DNA from: JADJRH01 sp046351455
GTDB taxonomy: Bacteria > Myxococcota_A > Polyangia > Polyangiales > Polyangiaceae
Reading direction: 5' to 3'
Length of the DNA: 64,000 nucleotides
Assembly (NCBI GenBank): GCA_046351455.1
Contig: JAXLYM010000002.1
Location: 558,001-622,000 of the forward strand
A program made the translations under genes and the position numbers. Each line of letters opens with the position of its first letter. Position 1 is the first letter of the stretch. This document shows positions 1-9,515 of the stretch, in pieces. Under the pieces are notes generated by a model that saw only the letters and a list, made by a program, of their open reading frames with translations, made no database searches and was not told the DNA's origin.

Positions 1-226
1 CGTAGCAAGAGGTGCACGCCCACGCCGTCGCCGCGTGGCCGCGATCCAACGGCACGTCGCCGCGCAGCGCGAAGTAGGCGGTGCTCATCTTGCCCCACGG
101 GATCACCGTCTCGCTCGCCTCCACGTTGGAGACGGGGCACGCCCCGCGGCAGAGCTTGGGGCAGTACACGCACGTCTCCAGGGACGTTCGATGCGAGGCG
201 AGGAGCGGCAGCGCGGGACCGGGCAC
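1..226 (-). CDS. Fe-S cluster-binding protein (N-terminal part, runs off the left edge)
   Basis: Reading leftward, an open frame carries ETCVYCPKLCRGACPVSNVE, then a PWGKMS segment and a second group ACTSC just before the edge. Cys spacing of this type is found in 4Fe-4S ferredoxin-like/CCG-domain oxidoreductase subunits (heterodisulfide-reductase or glycolate-oxidase iron-sulfur subunit type). The frame stays open upstream to an ATG at 421 that abuts the next gene's ATG inside one CATATG. I chose the GTG at 226 because GC at third codon positions is most regular from there and it leaves room for promoters; no good ribosome binding site supports any start. The substrate cannot be told from this fragment. 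Confidence 0.6.
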   Translation of the reverse strand, partial: MPGPALPLLASHRTSLETCVYCPKLCRGACPVSNVEASETVIPWGKMSTAYFALRGDVPLDRGHAATAWACTSCY

Positions 227-421
227 GCCCGCAGCATCCGCGCTGGCGTCTTCGACTGCAAGGCCCCCCGAGCGCGCGACCGCGTCGGCCTCTCGCCGCG
301 AAAGCTCGCGCAAGTTGCGTTTGCGGTGGGGCGCTGCAGTGGGTAGGTAGACACGAGACTCCCCCGAGAGGTCGGCCGCCGGCGCACGCTCGCGAAGCGA
401 GCCGACCGAGGCAAGCGTCAT

Positions 422-1147
422 ATGGCAGGCAAAGCGAAGAACCCCGAGAAGCCCAAGCGCGCCGCGAAGCCCGCGATGAAGAAGACGGCCGCGAAGAAGC
501 CCGTCGCGAAGAAGGCTCCGGCGAAGAAGGCGGCCCCCGCGAAGAAGCCCGTCGCGAAGAAGCCCGCCGCGAAGAAGCCCGTCGCGAAGAAACCCGTCGC
601 GAAGAAGGCCCCGGCGAAGAAGGCGGCCCCCGCGAAGAAGCCTGTCGCGAAGAAGTCTCCTGCGAAGAAGCCGGTCGCGAAGAAGGCCCCCGCGAAGAAG
701 GCGGCTCCTGCGAAGAAGCCCGTCGCGAAGAAGCCCGCCGTCGCCAAGAAGCCCGCGAAGAAGACGGCCGTCGCCGAGACCGCGCCGACGCCGAAGGGCG
801 TGCGTCGCCGCGATCCGGGTGGCCGTGTCGACCCTGCGTACCAGGCGGATCTCCTGGAGAAGAGCGGTCGCCTCCGCAAGCGCGCGGACCAGGAAGCGCA
901 CGCCTTCCTCGACCGCCCCGAGAGCGATGACGACGTCGTGGAGGGTCTCGGCGAGACCTTCCTGCACAACGTGACGAGCGGCCTGGAGCGCGACACGGAG
1001 GCCGAGAGCGATCCGAACGCGCCCGACGAAGAGGGCGGCCCCTACGTCGTGACGAGCGCGAAGGAGGAGTTCGCGCAGGGCCTCGACGAGTCGAACCCCG
1101 AGGACGCGGAGCCGGCTCCTTTCCCGACCACGCAGTCCGAGAGCTGA
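422..1147 (+). CDS. Lysine/alanine-rich histone H1-like protein with acidic C-terminal tail
   Basis: The 241-residue product has two halves. Residues 1-120 are almost entirely Lys, Ala, Pro and Val in short repeats such as AKKPVAKK and APAKKA, as in eukaryotic H1 tails and bacterial H1-like nucleoid proteins. The rest (from about GVRRRDPGGRVDPAYQ) is a normal-complexity region turning strongly acidic (DDDVVEGL, DPNAPDEEGG). DNA binding and nucleoid compaction are inferred from composition of the first half only; the acidic half may bind a partner or mask the basic tail. A GAGG at 408-411 lies ten bases before the ATG. No signal peptide or membrane segment is seen. Confidence 0.8.
   Translation: MAGKAKNPEKPKRAAKPAMKKTAAKKPVAKKAPAKKAAPAKKPVAKKPAAKKPVAKKPVAKKAPAKKAAPAKKPVAKKSPAKKPVAKKAPAKKAAPAKKPVAKKPAVAKKPAKKTAVAETAPTPKGVRRRDPGGRVDPAYQADLLEKSGRLRKRADQEAHAFLDRPESDDDVVEGLGETFLHNVTSGLERDTEAESDPNAPDEEGGPYVVTSAKEEFAQGLDESNPEDAEPAPFPTTQSES
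480..775 (+). repeat. Coding minisatellite for KKPVAK/APAKKA repeats
   Basis: Imperfect 15- to 18-base units built on gcgaagaagcccgtc encode the basic repeats of the histone-like protein. Units are multiples of three, so copy-number change would alter tail length without shifting the frame. Confidence 0.8.
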
Positions 1148-1192
1148 CCGTAAGACTGATCGTCTGCGCGTCCGGATGCGACTAAGGACGCG

Positions 1193-2497
1193 ATGATGAC
1201 GACCACCGTCGAGCCGACCGCTCCGCCTGCCGGCCTTTCGCGCACCGTGGCGGCCGCGGCGACCTTCCTTTTCCTGGGGGGCGTCGCGGTGACGCCGTTC
1301 ATGCAGCCGTTCACGTTCCGGCTCCTCGGCTCGGTGGTGCAGCCGTCGGACGCGTTCTTCGCGCTCGCGGGCCTCGCGTGGGTGGCGTCGCTCGCGCTCG
1401 GGGGCCACACGCTCCGCCGCGGCCGGTCGCTGCCGATCTTCGCGGTGTACTTCGCGGGCGCGCTGATCGCGACGGCGCTCGCCCCGCAGCGCAGCGTGAG
1501 CCGCGTCGTCATCGAGCTCTATCTCGTGGGCCTCGGGGTGCTGAGCTACCAGCTCGTGCGCTCTCTGGACGACGTGCGGCGCACCTTCCTCGTCTGGACG
1601 GGGACAGCCACGTTCACCGCGGCGGCCATCCTGCTCTCGGTGGTGGCCTTTTATCTGATCGGCCTCAAGGACCCGGACGTGAACCCCATCCTCTGGAAGG
1701 GTGGCAGTCTCCCGGGAGGTAACTACCCCCGAGTCCGCGGCTTCTTCTTGAATGGCAACATGACGGGCAACTACCTCTCGATGAGCGCCTGTCTGTCCTT
1801 CGGCCTCGCGGCGATCTCGGAGCGACACCGCAAGATCGCATTCATTGCGGGCCTCCTCGCGTGCGCGGCGTCCCTCCCCACCCTCTCCTCGGCCCTCGGC
1901 GGCCTTGCGCTCGCGATCGGCGTGTTTACCTGGCAATTTCAATCGGCCACGCAGAAGAGCAAGGCATTGAAAGCCCTGTTGCCGCTGGGCATTGCGTTCG
2001 CGGTGCTTCTGGGCCTGTACACGGCGGGATACCCGAAGAAGACGGACGCGGGTTGGATCGTGGAGGCGAGTCCGCGGTGGCTCACGTGGAACAGCGCGTG
2101 GGGCACGTTCATGAAACACCCCGTGTTCGGGAACGGCCTCGGCGTGCAGCTCGCGGACGTGCGGTACGTCACGGCGCAGGGCGCGCACGAGCACCTCACG
2201 GATCCGCACAACGCGTGGCTGAACGTGGCGGGCCAGAAGGGGATCGTCGGCCTCGCGATCTTCCTCGGCGTCCTCGCCTACCTCGCGCGCGGCGCCTTCC
2301 CTCTCGCCAAATCCGCAGATCCGAAGGCGATCGTGCGAACGGCCCTGTTCGGCGCGTGGCTCGTGATCGTGTACCAGGCCTTCTCGTGCTCGCTCGAGGA
2401 CATGCGGCACGTCTGGTTGATCTTCGGCATGCTCGCGGCGGCGATCGAATCGGAGCCGGCGAAGACCGCCCCGGCGAAGGCCGAAGCCGCGAGCTGA
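1193..2497 (+). CDS. O-antigen ligase/polymerase family membrane protein
   Basis: A 434-residue multi-spanning inner-membrane protein with about ten to twelve hydrophobic helices. Between the later helices is a large polar loop with GTFMKHPVFGNGLGV followed by HLTDPHNAWLNVAGQKG, the arrangement of the Wzy_C/O-antigen ligase family, in which the His/Asn-containing loop is periplasmic and handles undecaprenyl-linked glycans. Role by family: polymerising or transferring polysaccharide to a lipid or protein acceptor. Neither neighbour is a glycosyltransferase, so the substrate is unknown; a flippase and a GT4 enzyme lie far downstream (24 and 31 kb). The start ATGATG follows AAGGA. The C-terminus ends in an Ala/Lys/Glu tail. 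Confidence 0.8.
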   Translation: MMTTTVEPTAPPAGLSRTVAAAATFLFLGGVAVTPFMQPFTFRLLGSVVQPSDAFFALAGLAWVASLALGGHTLRRGRSLPIFAVYFAGALIATALAPQRSVSRVVIELYLVGLGVLSYQLVRSLDDVRRTFLVWTGTATFTAAAILLSVVAFYLIGLKDPDVNPILWKGGSLPGGNYPRVRGFFLNGNMTGNYLSMSACLSFGLAAISERHRKIAFIAGLLACAASLPTLSSALGGLALAIGVFTWQFQSATQKSKALKALLPLGIAFAVLLGLYTAGYPKKTDAGWIVEASPRWLTWNSAWGTFMKHPVFGNGLGVQLADVRYVTAQGAHEHLTDPHNAWLNVAGQKGIVGLAIFLGVLAYLARGAFPLAKSADPKAIVRTALFGAWLVIVYQAFSCSLEDMRHVWLIFGMLAAAIESEPAKTAPAKAEAAS

Positions 2498-2689
2498 TCG
2501 GGTCGTCGCCACCGACTGGGCGGCGTCTTTCGGCGCGAAAAATGATACGCGCACGCTCCTGCTTGACTCGGAAGGCGCAGGCGGAAATGGTCCCGCTGAT
2601 TTTTGTGCCGGCGGCCACCTCCGCGGGTCCTCGACGTCGGGGACGGCGCGCGGGACCCCGCCGATCGTGAAGCTCGGAGCGTACGTTCG

Positions 2690-5600
2690 ATGGTCGATAA
2701 TCTCAGTGTCAGCGCCCCCTCCAGCGACGCCGCGCCGCTCTTGCCATCGCAGATCTTCCGCGGCGCTCGGCTCGTCGTCGTCGGCGGAACCGGGTTCCTG
2801 GGGAAGGTCTGGCTCGCCATGTTGCTCGATCGGTTCCCCGAGATCGGGCACCTGCACCTGCTCGTCCGCCCGCGGCGCGATCAGAGCCCCGAAGAGCGCT
2901 TCTGGGCGCAGATCGCCACGTCCCCCGTCTTCGATCCGCTCCGCGAGAAGTTCCCGGGCGCCGCGTTCGAGCAGCTGCTGAAGGACAAGATCACGCCCAT
3001 CGCCGGCGACGTGACCCGCAAGGACCTCGGCATCGACGAGGCGATCATCGCGTCGCTCGTCGGCAAGTGCGAGGCCGTCGTGAACGTGGCCGGCGTCGTC
3101 GACTTCAACCCGCCGCTCGACGAGGCGCTCGAGGTGAACGCGTTCGGCGTGAACAACCTCGTCGGGCTCGCGAAGCGCCTCGGCGCCAAGGTGCTGCACA
3201 CGAGCACCTGCTACGTCGCCGGCTACCGCTCCGGCCTCATCGAAGAGGTGGACCCGCGCGAGGTGCCGTTCCCGCGATCGACCGGCGAGACGTGGTTCGG
3301 CGCGTCCTCCCCGTGGCGCACGCTCGACCGATCGCACTGGGATCCGCAGCGCGAGATCGACGAGTGCCTCGACCTCGTGAAGCAGGCCCGGCAGCGCTGC
3401 GAGGACGCGTTCCGGCAGAGCGCGTTCCTCGATCAGGCGAAGGAGAATTTGAAGCAGCGCGGAGAGCCGTGCCGCGGCGCCGCCCTCGACGACGAGCTCG
3501 CCAAGGTGAAGCGCAAGTTCGTCGAGCACCAGCTCATGGAGGCCGGCAAGGAGCGCGCGCACTTCTGGGGCTGGACCAACATCTACACGTACACGAAGAG
3601 CATCGGCGAGCAGGTGCTCGCGGCCTCCGGCGTGCCGTTCACGATCGCGCGCCCCGCCGTCGTCGAGTCGTCGATGGAGTTCCCGTTCGCGGGCTGGAAC
3701 GAGGGCATCAACACCTCCGCGCCGCTGCTCTACATGGCCGCGCAGGGGCAGATGCAGTTCGCCGGCGACAAGAACGTGCACCTCGACATCATCCCCGTCG
3801 ACATGGTGTGCGCCGGCATGCTCGCGTCGCTCGCGGAGCTGCTCGACGGCACGCAGAAGCCGGTCTACCAGTACGGCACCACCGACTCGAACCCGTGCCT
3901 GATGCCGCGGTACTTCGAGATCATGGGCCTCTACAAACGGCGCCAGGTCTTCGAGGGGAAGAAGTCGACGCTGATGGATCGCATCCAGTCGCGCTTCGAG
4001 CCGCTGAGCCTGTCCAAGAAGGAGTACGAGGCGCACGGCGCGCACGCGATCGCCGGGGCCATGCGCGGGGTCGCGTCCGTCCTCGACCGCGTGAAGATCG
4101 GCCCGCTCGCGCCCGTCGCGAAGCCCGCCGCCGCCGCGCTGAAGAAGGCCGCGCGCACCGAGGACAAGCTCGGCAACATCATCGACATGTTCCTCCCGTT
4201 CACCGCGGAGGCCGACTGGGTGTTCTCGTGCGCGAGCACGCGCGACGCCCTCGCGCGGATGCCGCCGGAGGAGCGCGCGAAGTTCGTGTGGTACCCGGAG
4301 TCGTTCGACTGGCGCGACTGGATGTGGCGCGTGCACCTGCCGGGGCTCGAAAAGTGGGTGTTCCCGGAGCTCGACGAGCGGCTCAAGAAGGAGATCGCGG
4401 CGCTGCGTCCGTACGATCACCTGGTCGATCTGCTCGACGAGATGGCGGAGCGTCACGATCACGCGGTCGCGCTGCAGAGGCTGGAAACAGAGGGTCTCTC
4501 GCGCACGACGTACCGCGAGTGGCAGGCCGCTTCGCGGGCGGTGGCGGCGCGGCTCGCGCTGCTCGGCGTGCGCCCCGGCGATCGTGTTCTGATCTCGGCG
4601 AAGAACCACCCGGCGTGGCCGATGGCGTACTTCGGCGTGCTGCGCGCGGGCGCCGTCGCGGTGCCGGTGGATCCGGATCTGGACGGCTCGGCGATGGCGA
4701 ACATCGCGCGCGCGGCCGGAGCGAGCGTCGCCTTGTGGGACGAGACCGCCGCGAAGAACGGCGAGGCGCAGGTGCGCCGCGCGCTGCCGATGCTGAGCGC
4801 GTTCGACCTCGTGACGTTCGTGGAGGAGCCGACGGCCGCGGAGGAGGCCGTCATCACGGAGCCTTCGTACACGCCGCAGGGCTCCGACCTCGCGAGCATC
4901 ATCTACACGAGCGGCACCACCGGCGAGCCGAAGGGCGTGATGCTGACGCACGGGAACTTCACGTCGCTCATCGCGGCGCTCGCGCCGATCTTCCCGCTCA
5001 CCGAGCGCGATCGGGTGCTCTCCGTGCTGCCGCTGCACCACACGTTCGAGTTCACGTGCGGCCTCCTGCTGCCGCTCTCGCGCGGGGCGCGCATCCTGTA
5101 CCTCGACGAGCTCACGTCGGAGAAGCTGTCGGAGGGCCTCACGAAGGGGCGCGTGACGGCGATGGTCGGCGTGCCGGCGCTCTGGCAGATGCTGGAGCGG
5201 CGCGTGAACCAGCGCGTGAAGGATCAGGGCCCGCTCGCGTCGCGCGCGTTCGACTGGGCGCTGGAGCTGAACCGCTCGCTCGGACAGGCCGCGGGCATGA
5301 ACCTCGGTCGGCTCTTCTTCGGCGACGTGCACGACGCGCTCGGCGGCGGTCCGCGCTACCTGATCAGCGGCGGCGCGGCGCTCCCGAAGCAGACGGCGGA
5401 GTTCTTCCAAGGCCTCGGTTTGCCGCTCGCGGAAGGGTACGGGCTCACGGAGGCGTCGCCGGTGCTCACCGTCGCGAAGGCCTCGCTCAAGGCGAAGCCC
5501 GGCAACGTCGGCAAGGCGATCCCCAACGTCGAGATCAAGATCGAGAACCCCGACGACAAGGGCGTGGGCGAGGTGCTCGCGCGCGGCCCGAACGTGATGG

Positions 5601-7438
5601 CGGGCTACGCGAACAACGAGGACGCGACGAGCCAGGTGCTCGTGGACGGTTGGCTCAAGACCGGCGATCTCGGCAAGCTCGACAAGAAGAACCGCCTCAC
5701 GATCGTGGGTCGTCAGAAGGACGTGATCGTCGCGACGAACGGCGAGAACGTGTACCCGGACGACGTCGAGACGGCGCTCGGCAAGATCACGAACATCAAG
5801 GAGCTCGCGATCGTCGGCGTGCCGGACGGCTCCGGCGGAGAGCGCGTCGGTTGCCTCGCGGTGCCGGAGCGTCCCGAGGGCGACGCGCTCACGAACGAGA
5901 CGACGGTGGCGCGCGCGCTGCGGCACGAGCGCTCGATGCGGGCGCTCCGCGACGCGATGCAGAAGCTGCCGAAGGGCCAGCAGCCGTCGGTGGTGCACCT
6001 CTACGACGCGGACCTGCCGCGCACCGCGACGCGCAAGGTGAAACGGAAAGAGGTCGCCGGAATTCTGGAGCGCCTCTCCGCCGCGATCGCCGCGCCGAAG
6101 CCCGAAGCCGGAGCGGGCCGCAGCGCGCAGGTGGCGCACGCGATCGCATCGCTCACGCACCGAAAAGCGGCGGACATCCTGCCGACCATGACGTTGCGCG
6201 GCGACCTCGGGATCGACTCTTTGATGGCCGTGGAGCTGCAAGTCGCGATCGAGGCGATGGTCGGCCACTCCATCGACACGTCGCAGCTGGGCCGCGTCGA
6301 GACGGTCGCGGAGCTGTCGCAGCTCGTGCACGACTCGTCGCTCGCGAAGCCGATCGTCGAGGAAGAGGAAGAAGAGGAAGAGGAGGAGCCGATCGTGCTC
6401 CCCGGCGTCGTGCAGGACGCGGCGAAGAAGGTGCTCACCACCTTCCAGATGGGCTTCTACGACAAGGTGATGGCGCCGAAGGTCTACGGGCGCGCCTTCA
6501 TCCCGCAGAACCGCAACACGATCGTCGTGTCGAACCACGCGAGCCACCTCGACATGGGCTTCGTGAAGTACGCGCTCGGCACGTACGGCGAGGGCCTCGT
6601 GTCGCTGGCCGCGCAGGACTACTTCTTCGAGCGCGACAAGTGGCGCCGCGCGTACTTCGAGAACTTCACGAACCTCGCGCCGTTCGATCGCAAGGGCGGG
6701 CTTCGGCAAGCGCTGCGGCAGGCCGGCGACATCATCGAGCAAGGCAAGACGGTGCTCATCTTCCCGGAGGGCACGCGCTCGCCGGACGGATCGCTCCAGG
6801 AGTTCAAGAGCGTCATCGGCTACCTCGCGCTGCACCACGAGATCGACATCCTGCCGCTCTACCTCGGCGGCACGTACGAGGCGCTGCCGAAGGGGCGCAG
6901 CGTGCCGACGAAGCGCGAGATCACCGCGCGCATCGGGCCGCCCTTGCAGGTGTCGGATCTGAAGCGGCTCACCGCGGGCATGAAGCACCTCGCGGCGAGC
7001 AAGAAGATCGCGGAGCTCGCGCACCAGGCGGTCGCGGCGCTGCGCGACGGCGGCGTGCTCGATCTCGCGGCGATGCGGCCGGAGGAGGCGCAGCAGAAGG
7101 CGCCGCCGGAGCACCCGCTCGTGCGGCTGTTCCGCGACCTGGAGAAGAAGTTCGTGCCGGGCCGCGCGACGACGCCGATCACGTACTACTTCACGCTCGG
7201 CAACGGGGACGACGCGAAGTGGACGCTCTTCGTCGACCCGGTGACCTGCCGCGCGCAGAAGGGCAAGCCCGAGGGCGGCGTCGCCGACTGCGTGCTCAAG
7301 ACCACGCCGGAGATCTTCACGAAGATCGTCCGCGAGGCGTACATGCCCTCGCCGATGGAGTTCATGACGGGGCTCATCAAATCGAACGACATCTCTCTCT
7401 TGCAGACCTTCCAGAAGGTCTTCGCCCTCGCGGAGTGA
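2690..7438 (+). CDS. Five-domain acyl reductase / acyl-AMP ligase / ACP / acyltransferase / SCP2 protein (ElbD-like)
   Basis: A 1582-residue multifunctional lipid enzyme. Domains in order: an NAD(P)-binding fatty-acyl reductase-like region (GGTGFLG at 32-38, YTYTK near 300); an acyl-adenylating domain (TSGTTGEPKG near 739, then EGYGLTEASP, GWLKTGDLG and GRQKDVIV); an acyl carrier domain with DLGIDSLM (serine near 1177, the phosphopantetheine site); a poly-Glu linker (about 1223-1235); a PlsC-type acyltransferase with NHASHLD (near 1282) and FPEGTR (near 1358); and a C-terminal SCP2-like lipid-binding domain. The set implies activation of a fatty acid, loading on the internal ACP, reduction, and transfer to a glycerol acceptor. 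It recalls ElbD, the myxobacterial ether-lipid enzyme; that link is inference. An earlier ATG at 2603 exists, but 2690 has GGAGCG upstream and starts the conserved part. Confidence 0.85.
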   Translation: MVDNLSVSAPSSDAAPLLPSQIFRGARLVVVGGTGFLGKVWLAMLLDRFPEIGHLHLLVRPRRDQSPEERFWAQIATSPVFDPLREKFPGAAFEQLLKDKITPIAGDVTRKDLGIDEAIIASLVGKCEAVVNVAGVVDFNPPLDEALEVNAFGVNNLVGLAKRLGAKVLHTSTCYVAGYRSGLIEEVDPREVPFPRSTGETWFGASSPWRTLDRSHWDPQREIDECLDLVKQARQRCEDAFRQSAFLDQAKENLKQRGEPCRGAALDDELAKVKRKFVEHQLMEAGKERAHFWGWTNIYTYTKSIGEQVLAASGVPFTIARPAVVESSMEFPFAGWNEGINTSAPLLYMAAQGQMQFAGDKNVHLDIIPVDMVCAGMLASLAELLDGTQKPVYQYGTTDSNPCLMPRYFEIMGLYKRRQVFEGKKSTLMDRIQSRFEPLSLSKKEYEAHGAHAIAGAMRGVASVLDRVKIGPLAPVAKPAAAALKKAARTEDKLGNIIDMFLPFTAEADWVFSCASTRDALARMPPEERAKFVWYPESFDWRDWMWRVHLPGLEKWVFPELDERLKKEIAALRPYDHLVDLLDEMAERHDHAVALQRLETEGLSRTTYREWQAASRAVAARLALLGVRPGDRVLISAKNHPAWPMAYFGVLRAGAVAVPVDPDLDGSAMANIARAAGASVALWDETAAKNGEAQVRRALPMLSAFDLVTFVEEPTAAEEAVITEPSYTPQGSDLASIIYTSGTTGEPKGVMLTHGNFTSLIAALAPIFPLTERDRVLSVLPLHHTFEFTCGLLLPLSRGARILYLDELTSEKLSEGLTKGRVTAMVGVPALWQMLERRVNQRVKDQGPLASRAFDWALELNRSLGQAAGMNLGRLFFGDVHDALGGGPRYLISGGAALPKQTAEFFQGLGLPLAEGYGLTEASPVLTVAKASLKAKPGNVGKAIPNVEIKIENPDDKGVGEVLARGPNVMAGYANNEDATSQVLVDGWLKTGDLGKLDKKNRLTIVGRQKDVIVATNGENVYPDDVETALGKITNIKELAIVGVPDGSGGERVGCLAVPERPEGDALTNETTVARALRHERSMRALRDAMQKLPKGQQPSVVHLYDADLPRTATRKVKRKEVAGILERLSAAIAAPKPEAGAGRSAQVAHAIASLTHRKAADILPTMTLRGDLGIDSLMAVELQVAIEAMVGHSIDTSQLGRVETVAELSQLVHDSSLAKPIVEEEEEEEEEEPIVLPGVVQDAAKKVLTTFQMGFYDKVMAPKVYGRAFIPQNRNTIVVSNHASHLDMGFVKYALGTYGEGLVSLAAQDYFFERDKWRRAYFENFTNLAPFDRKGGLRQALRQAGDIIEQGKTVLIFPEGTRSPDGSLQEFKSVIGYLALHHEIDILPLYLGGTYEALPKGRSVPTKREITARIGPPLQVSDLKRLTAGMKHLAASKKIAELAHQAVAALRDGGVLDLAAMRPEEAQQKAPPEHPLVRLFRDLEKKFVPGRATTPITYYFTLGNGDDAKWTLFVDPVTCRAQKGKPEGGVADCVLKTTPEIFTKIVREAYMPSPMEFMTGLIKSNDISLLQTFQKVFALAE

Positions 7439-7442
7439 CACG

Positions 7443-8492
7443 ATGAGCCGATATCTGGTGACCGGGGCGACGGGCTTCTTGGGGACGCACCTCGTCGCGC
7501 ACCTCCGCGACAAGGGTCACGACGTGGTCGCGCTCGTGCGCGGCGACGCCGACGATCTCGCGGAGCGCGGCGTCGTGATCGCGAAGGGCGACGTGCTCGA
7601 TCCGCACGCGGTGAACGCGGCGGCCGCGGGCTGCGACGGCGTCTTCCACTGCGCGGGCAAGGTCTCGCGCAAGGCCGAGGACGCGGAGGAGCTGCACCGC
7701 ACGAACGTCGAGGGCACGAAGATCGTCGTCTCCGCGAGCAAGGCCGCGGGCGTGAAGCGCCTCGTCCTCGCGAGCACGAGCGGCACCGTCGCGATCTCGA
7801 AGGAGCCGAAGGTCCGTGACGAGCGCGCGAAGACGCCGATCGAGCTGATCGCGAAATGGCCTTATTACCGCTCGAAATTGTACGCCGAGCAGGCCGCGCT
7901 GGAGGCGAGCGCCGAGGGCTTCGCGGTCGTCAGCGTGAACCCGTCGCTGCTCCTCGGGCCGGGCGATCTGCGCGGCTCGTCCACCGGTGACGTGCGCTCG
8001 TTCCTCGAAGGCGAGGTGCCGGTGATCCCCGCGGGCGGCATGTCGTTCGTGGACGCGCGCGACGTGGCCCCGGTGATGCTCGCGGCGATGGAGCGCGGCA
8101 AGCCCGGCGCGCGGTACCTCGTGTCCGGCGCGAACATGGAGATGTCCGCCTTCTTCGGCCGCCTCTCGCGCATCTCCGGCGTGGAGCTGCCCGCGATGCG
8201 CGCGCCGAAGGGCCTCACGCTCGCGAAGATCGGCGCCAGCCTTTTCGATCACGCGAAGAAGGTGCTCCCGGTGAAGGGGGAGATGGACAGCGTCTCCGCC
8301 GAGATGGGCCAGGTGTTCTGGTACTGCGACAGCCGCAAGGCGACCGAGGAGCTCGGCTTCGCGCCGCGCGATCCGAACGAGACGCTGGCCGACACGATCG
8401 CCGATCTGTACGACCGCGGCGTGGTGTGGCCGGTGGCCCCGCGGAAGAGCCTTGCCGTCGGGGGCGAGGCTCGCGCAACATCCGGCGAATGA
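7443..8492 (+). CDS. NAD-dependent epimerase/dehydratase (extended SDR)
   Basis: A 349-residue extended short-chain dehydrogenase. The N-terminus has the Rossmann motif GATGFLG, a mid region FHCAGKVS typical of the NNAG-like stretch, an active-site serine in ASTSGT, and the YxxxK pair in YYRSKLYAE. Closest to dihydroflavonol-reductase/3-beta-hydroxysteroid dehydrogenase-like enzymes, which reduce or oxidise a carbonyl on a small or lipid-linked substrate. It starts four bases after the stop of the five-domain lipid enzyme, and its own stop overlaps the next start, so the three form one operon and it probably acts on the same lipid intermediate. Confidence 0.85.
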   Translation: MSRYLVTGATGFLGTHLVAHLRDKGHDVVALVRGDADDLAERGVVIAKGDVLDPHAVNAAAAGCDGVFHCAGKVSRKAEDAEELHRTNVEGTKIVVSASKAAGVKRLVLASTSGTVAISKEPKVRDERAKTPIELIAKWPYYRSKLYAEQAALEASAEGFAVVSVNPSLLLGPGDLRGSSTGDVRSFLEGEVPVIPAGGMSFVDARDVAPVMLAAMERGKPGARYLVSGANMEMSAFFGRLSRISGVELPAMRAPKGLTLAKIGASLFDHAKKVLPVKGEMDSVSAEMGQVFWYCDSRKATEELGFAPRDPNETLADTIADLYDRGVVWPVAPRKSLAVGGEARATSGE

Positions 8493-9445
8493 AGCCGGAC
8501 GAGAGGCCGCTGTTCGTCGTCAACCCACGCTCGGGCGGCGGTCGCACGGGCAAGCTGTTCGAGAGCCTGCGCGGGCCGATCGAGAAGATCGTCGGCCCCG
8601 TCGAGGTCGCGTTCACCGAGGGCCCGCGCCACGCCTCCGACATCGCCGAGCAAGCCGCGATGGAGGGCCGCAAGACGGTCGTCGCGGTCGGCGGCGACGG
8701 CTCGATCCACGAGGTGACGTGCGGCCTCATGGCGGCGCGCGATCGCGGCAAGGACGGATCGATCCTCGGCGTGCTCGGTCAGGGCACGGGCGGTGACTTC
8801 CGGCGCACGCTCGGCATCGAGCACCGGCTCGACGCGTACTGCCGCGCCATCGCGGGCGGCCGCACGCGCGAGGTCGACGTCGGGCGCTTCACGTACCAGG
8901 CCTTCGACGGGACCGAGAAATCCGCCTGGTTCATCAACATCCTCTCCGCCGGCATGGGCGGCCTCGTGGATCGCTACGTCGCGCAGATGGGTCGCCACGT
9001 GGGCGGCACGCTCGCGTATTTCGGAGCGTCGCTGCGCGGCCTCGTCGAGAGCGAGGTCGGCAAGCTCAAGTGTACGTTGCGAGACAGCGGCGGGGAGCGG
9101 GTCCTGCATATCGCGACGCGCAACATCGCCATCTGCAATGGGCAATACTTCGGCAGCGGCATGCACGTCGCGCCGATGGCGGACGCCTTCGACGGTCGCT
9201 TCGAGGTGGTGAGCCTCGGGGACGCGCCGAAGCTCAAGTTCGCGCTCGCCTCGTCGCGGATCTACACGGGCGCGCACCTCAAGAGCCCGGACGTGGCGCA
9301 CTTCCCCTGCGACAAGATCACGATCGAGCTTCAAAATAAGGCGATCGAGGACACGTTCCTCCTCGACGTCGACGGGGAGCCGCTGGGCAAGCTGCCGATC
9401 ACCGTCGAGGTCGTGCCGCGCGCGCTCCGCGTGCTCGTGCCCTGA
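8489..9445 (+). CDS. Diacylglycerol/sphingosine-type lipid kinase (YegS/LCB5 family)
   Basis: A 318-residue DAGK-family catalytic protein: NPRSGGGRTG at the N-terminus, the nucleotide-binding VGGDGSIHE near residue 69, and GQGTGGDF, corresponding to the GTGNDFAR motif of the family with Gly replacing Asn. The C-terminal part has DGEPLGKLP, the usual end of the second lobe. It would phosphorylate a lipid alcohol with ATP. The start ATG overlaps the epimerase stop (ATGA), indicating translational coupling. In this operon a plausible job is phosphorylating the acyl- or alkyl-glycerol made by the upstream enzyme; this is inferred from context. Confidence 0.85.
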   Translation: MKPDERPLFVVNPRSGGGRTGKLFESLRGPIEKIVGPVEVAFTEGPRHASDIAEQAAMEGRKTVVAVGGDGSIHEVTCGLMAARDRGKDGSILGVLGQGTGGDFRRTLGIEHRLDAYCRAIAGGRTREVDVGRFTYQAFDGTEKSAWFINILSAGMGGLVDRYVAQMGRHVGGTLAYFGASLRGLVESEVGKLKCTLRDSGGERVLHIATRNIAICNGQYFGSGMHVAPMADAFDGRFEVVSLGDAPKLKFALASSRIYTGAHLKSPDVAHFPCDKITIELQNKAIEDTFLLDVDGEPLGKLPITVEVVPRALRVLVP

Positions 9446-9515
9446 TCGCGCGCGCTTTTCCTGTCTGCGTCGAGTAGGATCCCCCCCGCAGGGCGCGGCT
9501 CGCCGAAGGACCGAG

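Noticed and set aside
2563..2591. Promoter TTGACT-N17-AATGGT before the lipid operon
   Set aside because: The -10 part matches the consensus poorly; at this GC content such a pair is expected by chance.
3067..7446. Very long Arg/Gly-rich open frame on the plus strand overlapping the five-domain lipid enzyme
   Set aside because: It is the +1 shadow of a GC-rich gene: composition is almost all Arg, Gly, Ala and Pro with no domain, while the other frame has five clear enzyme domains.
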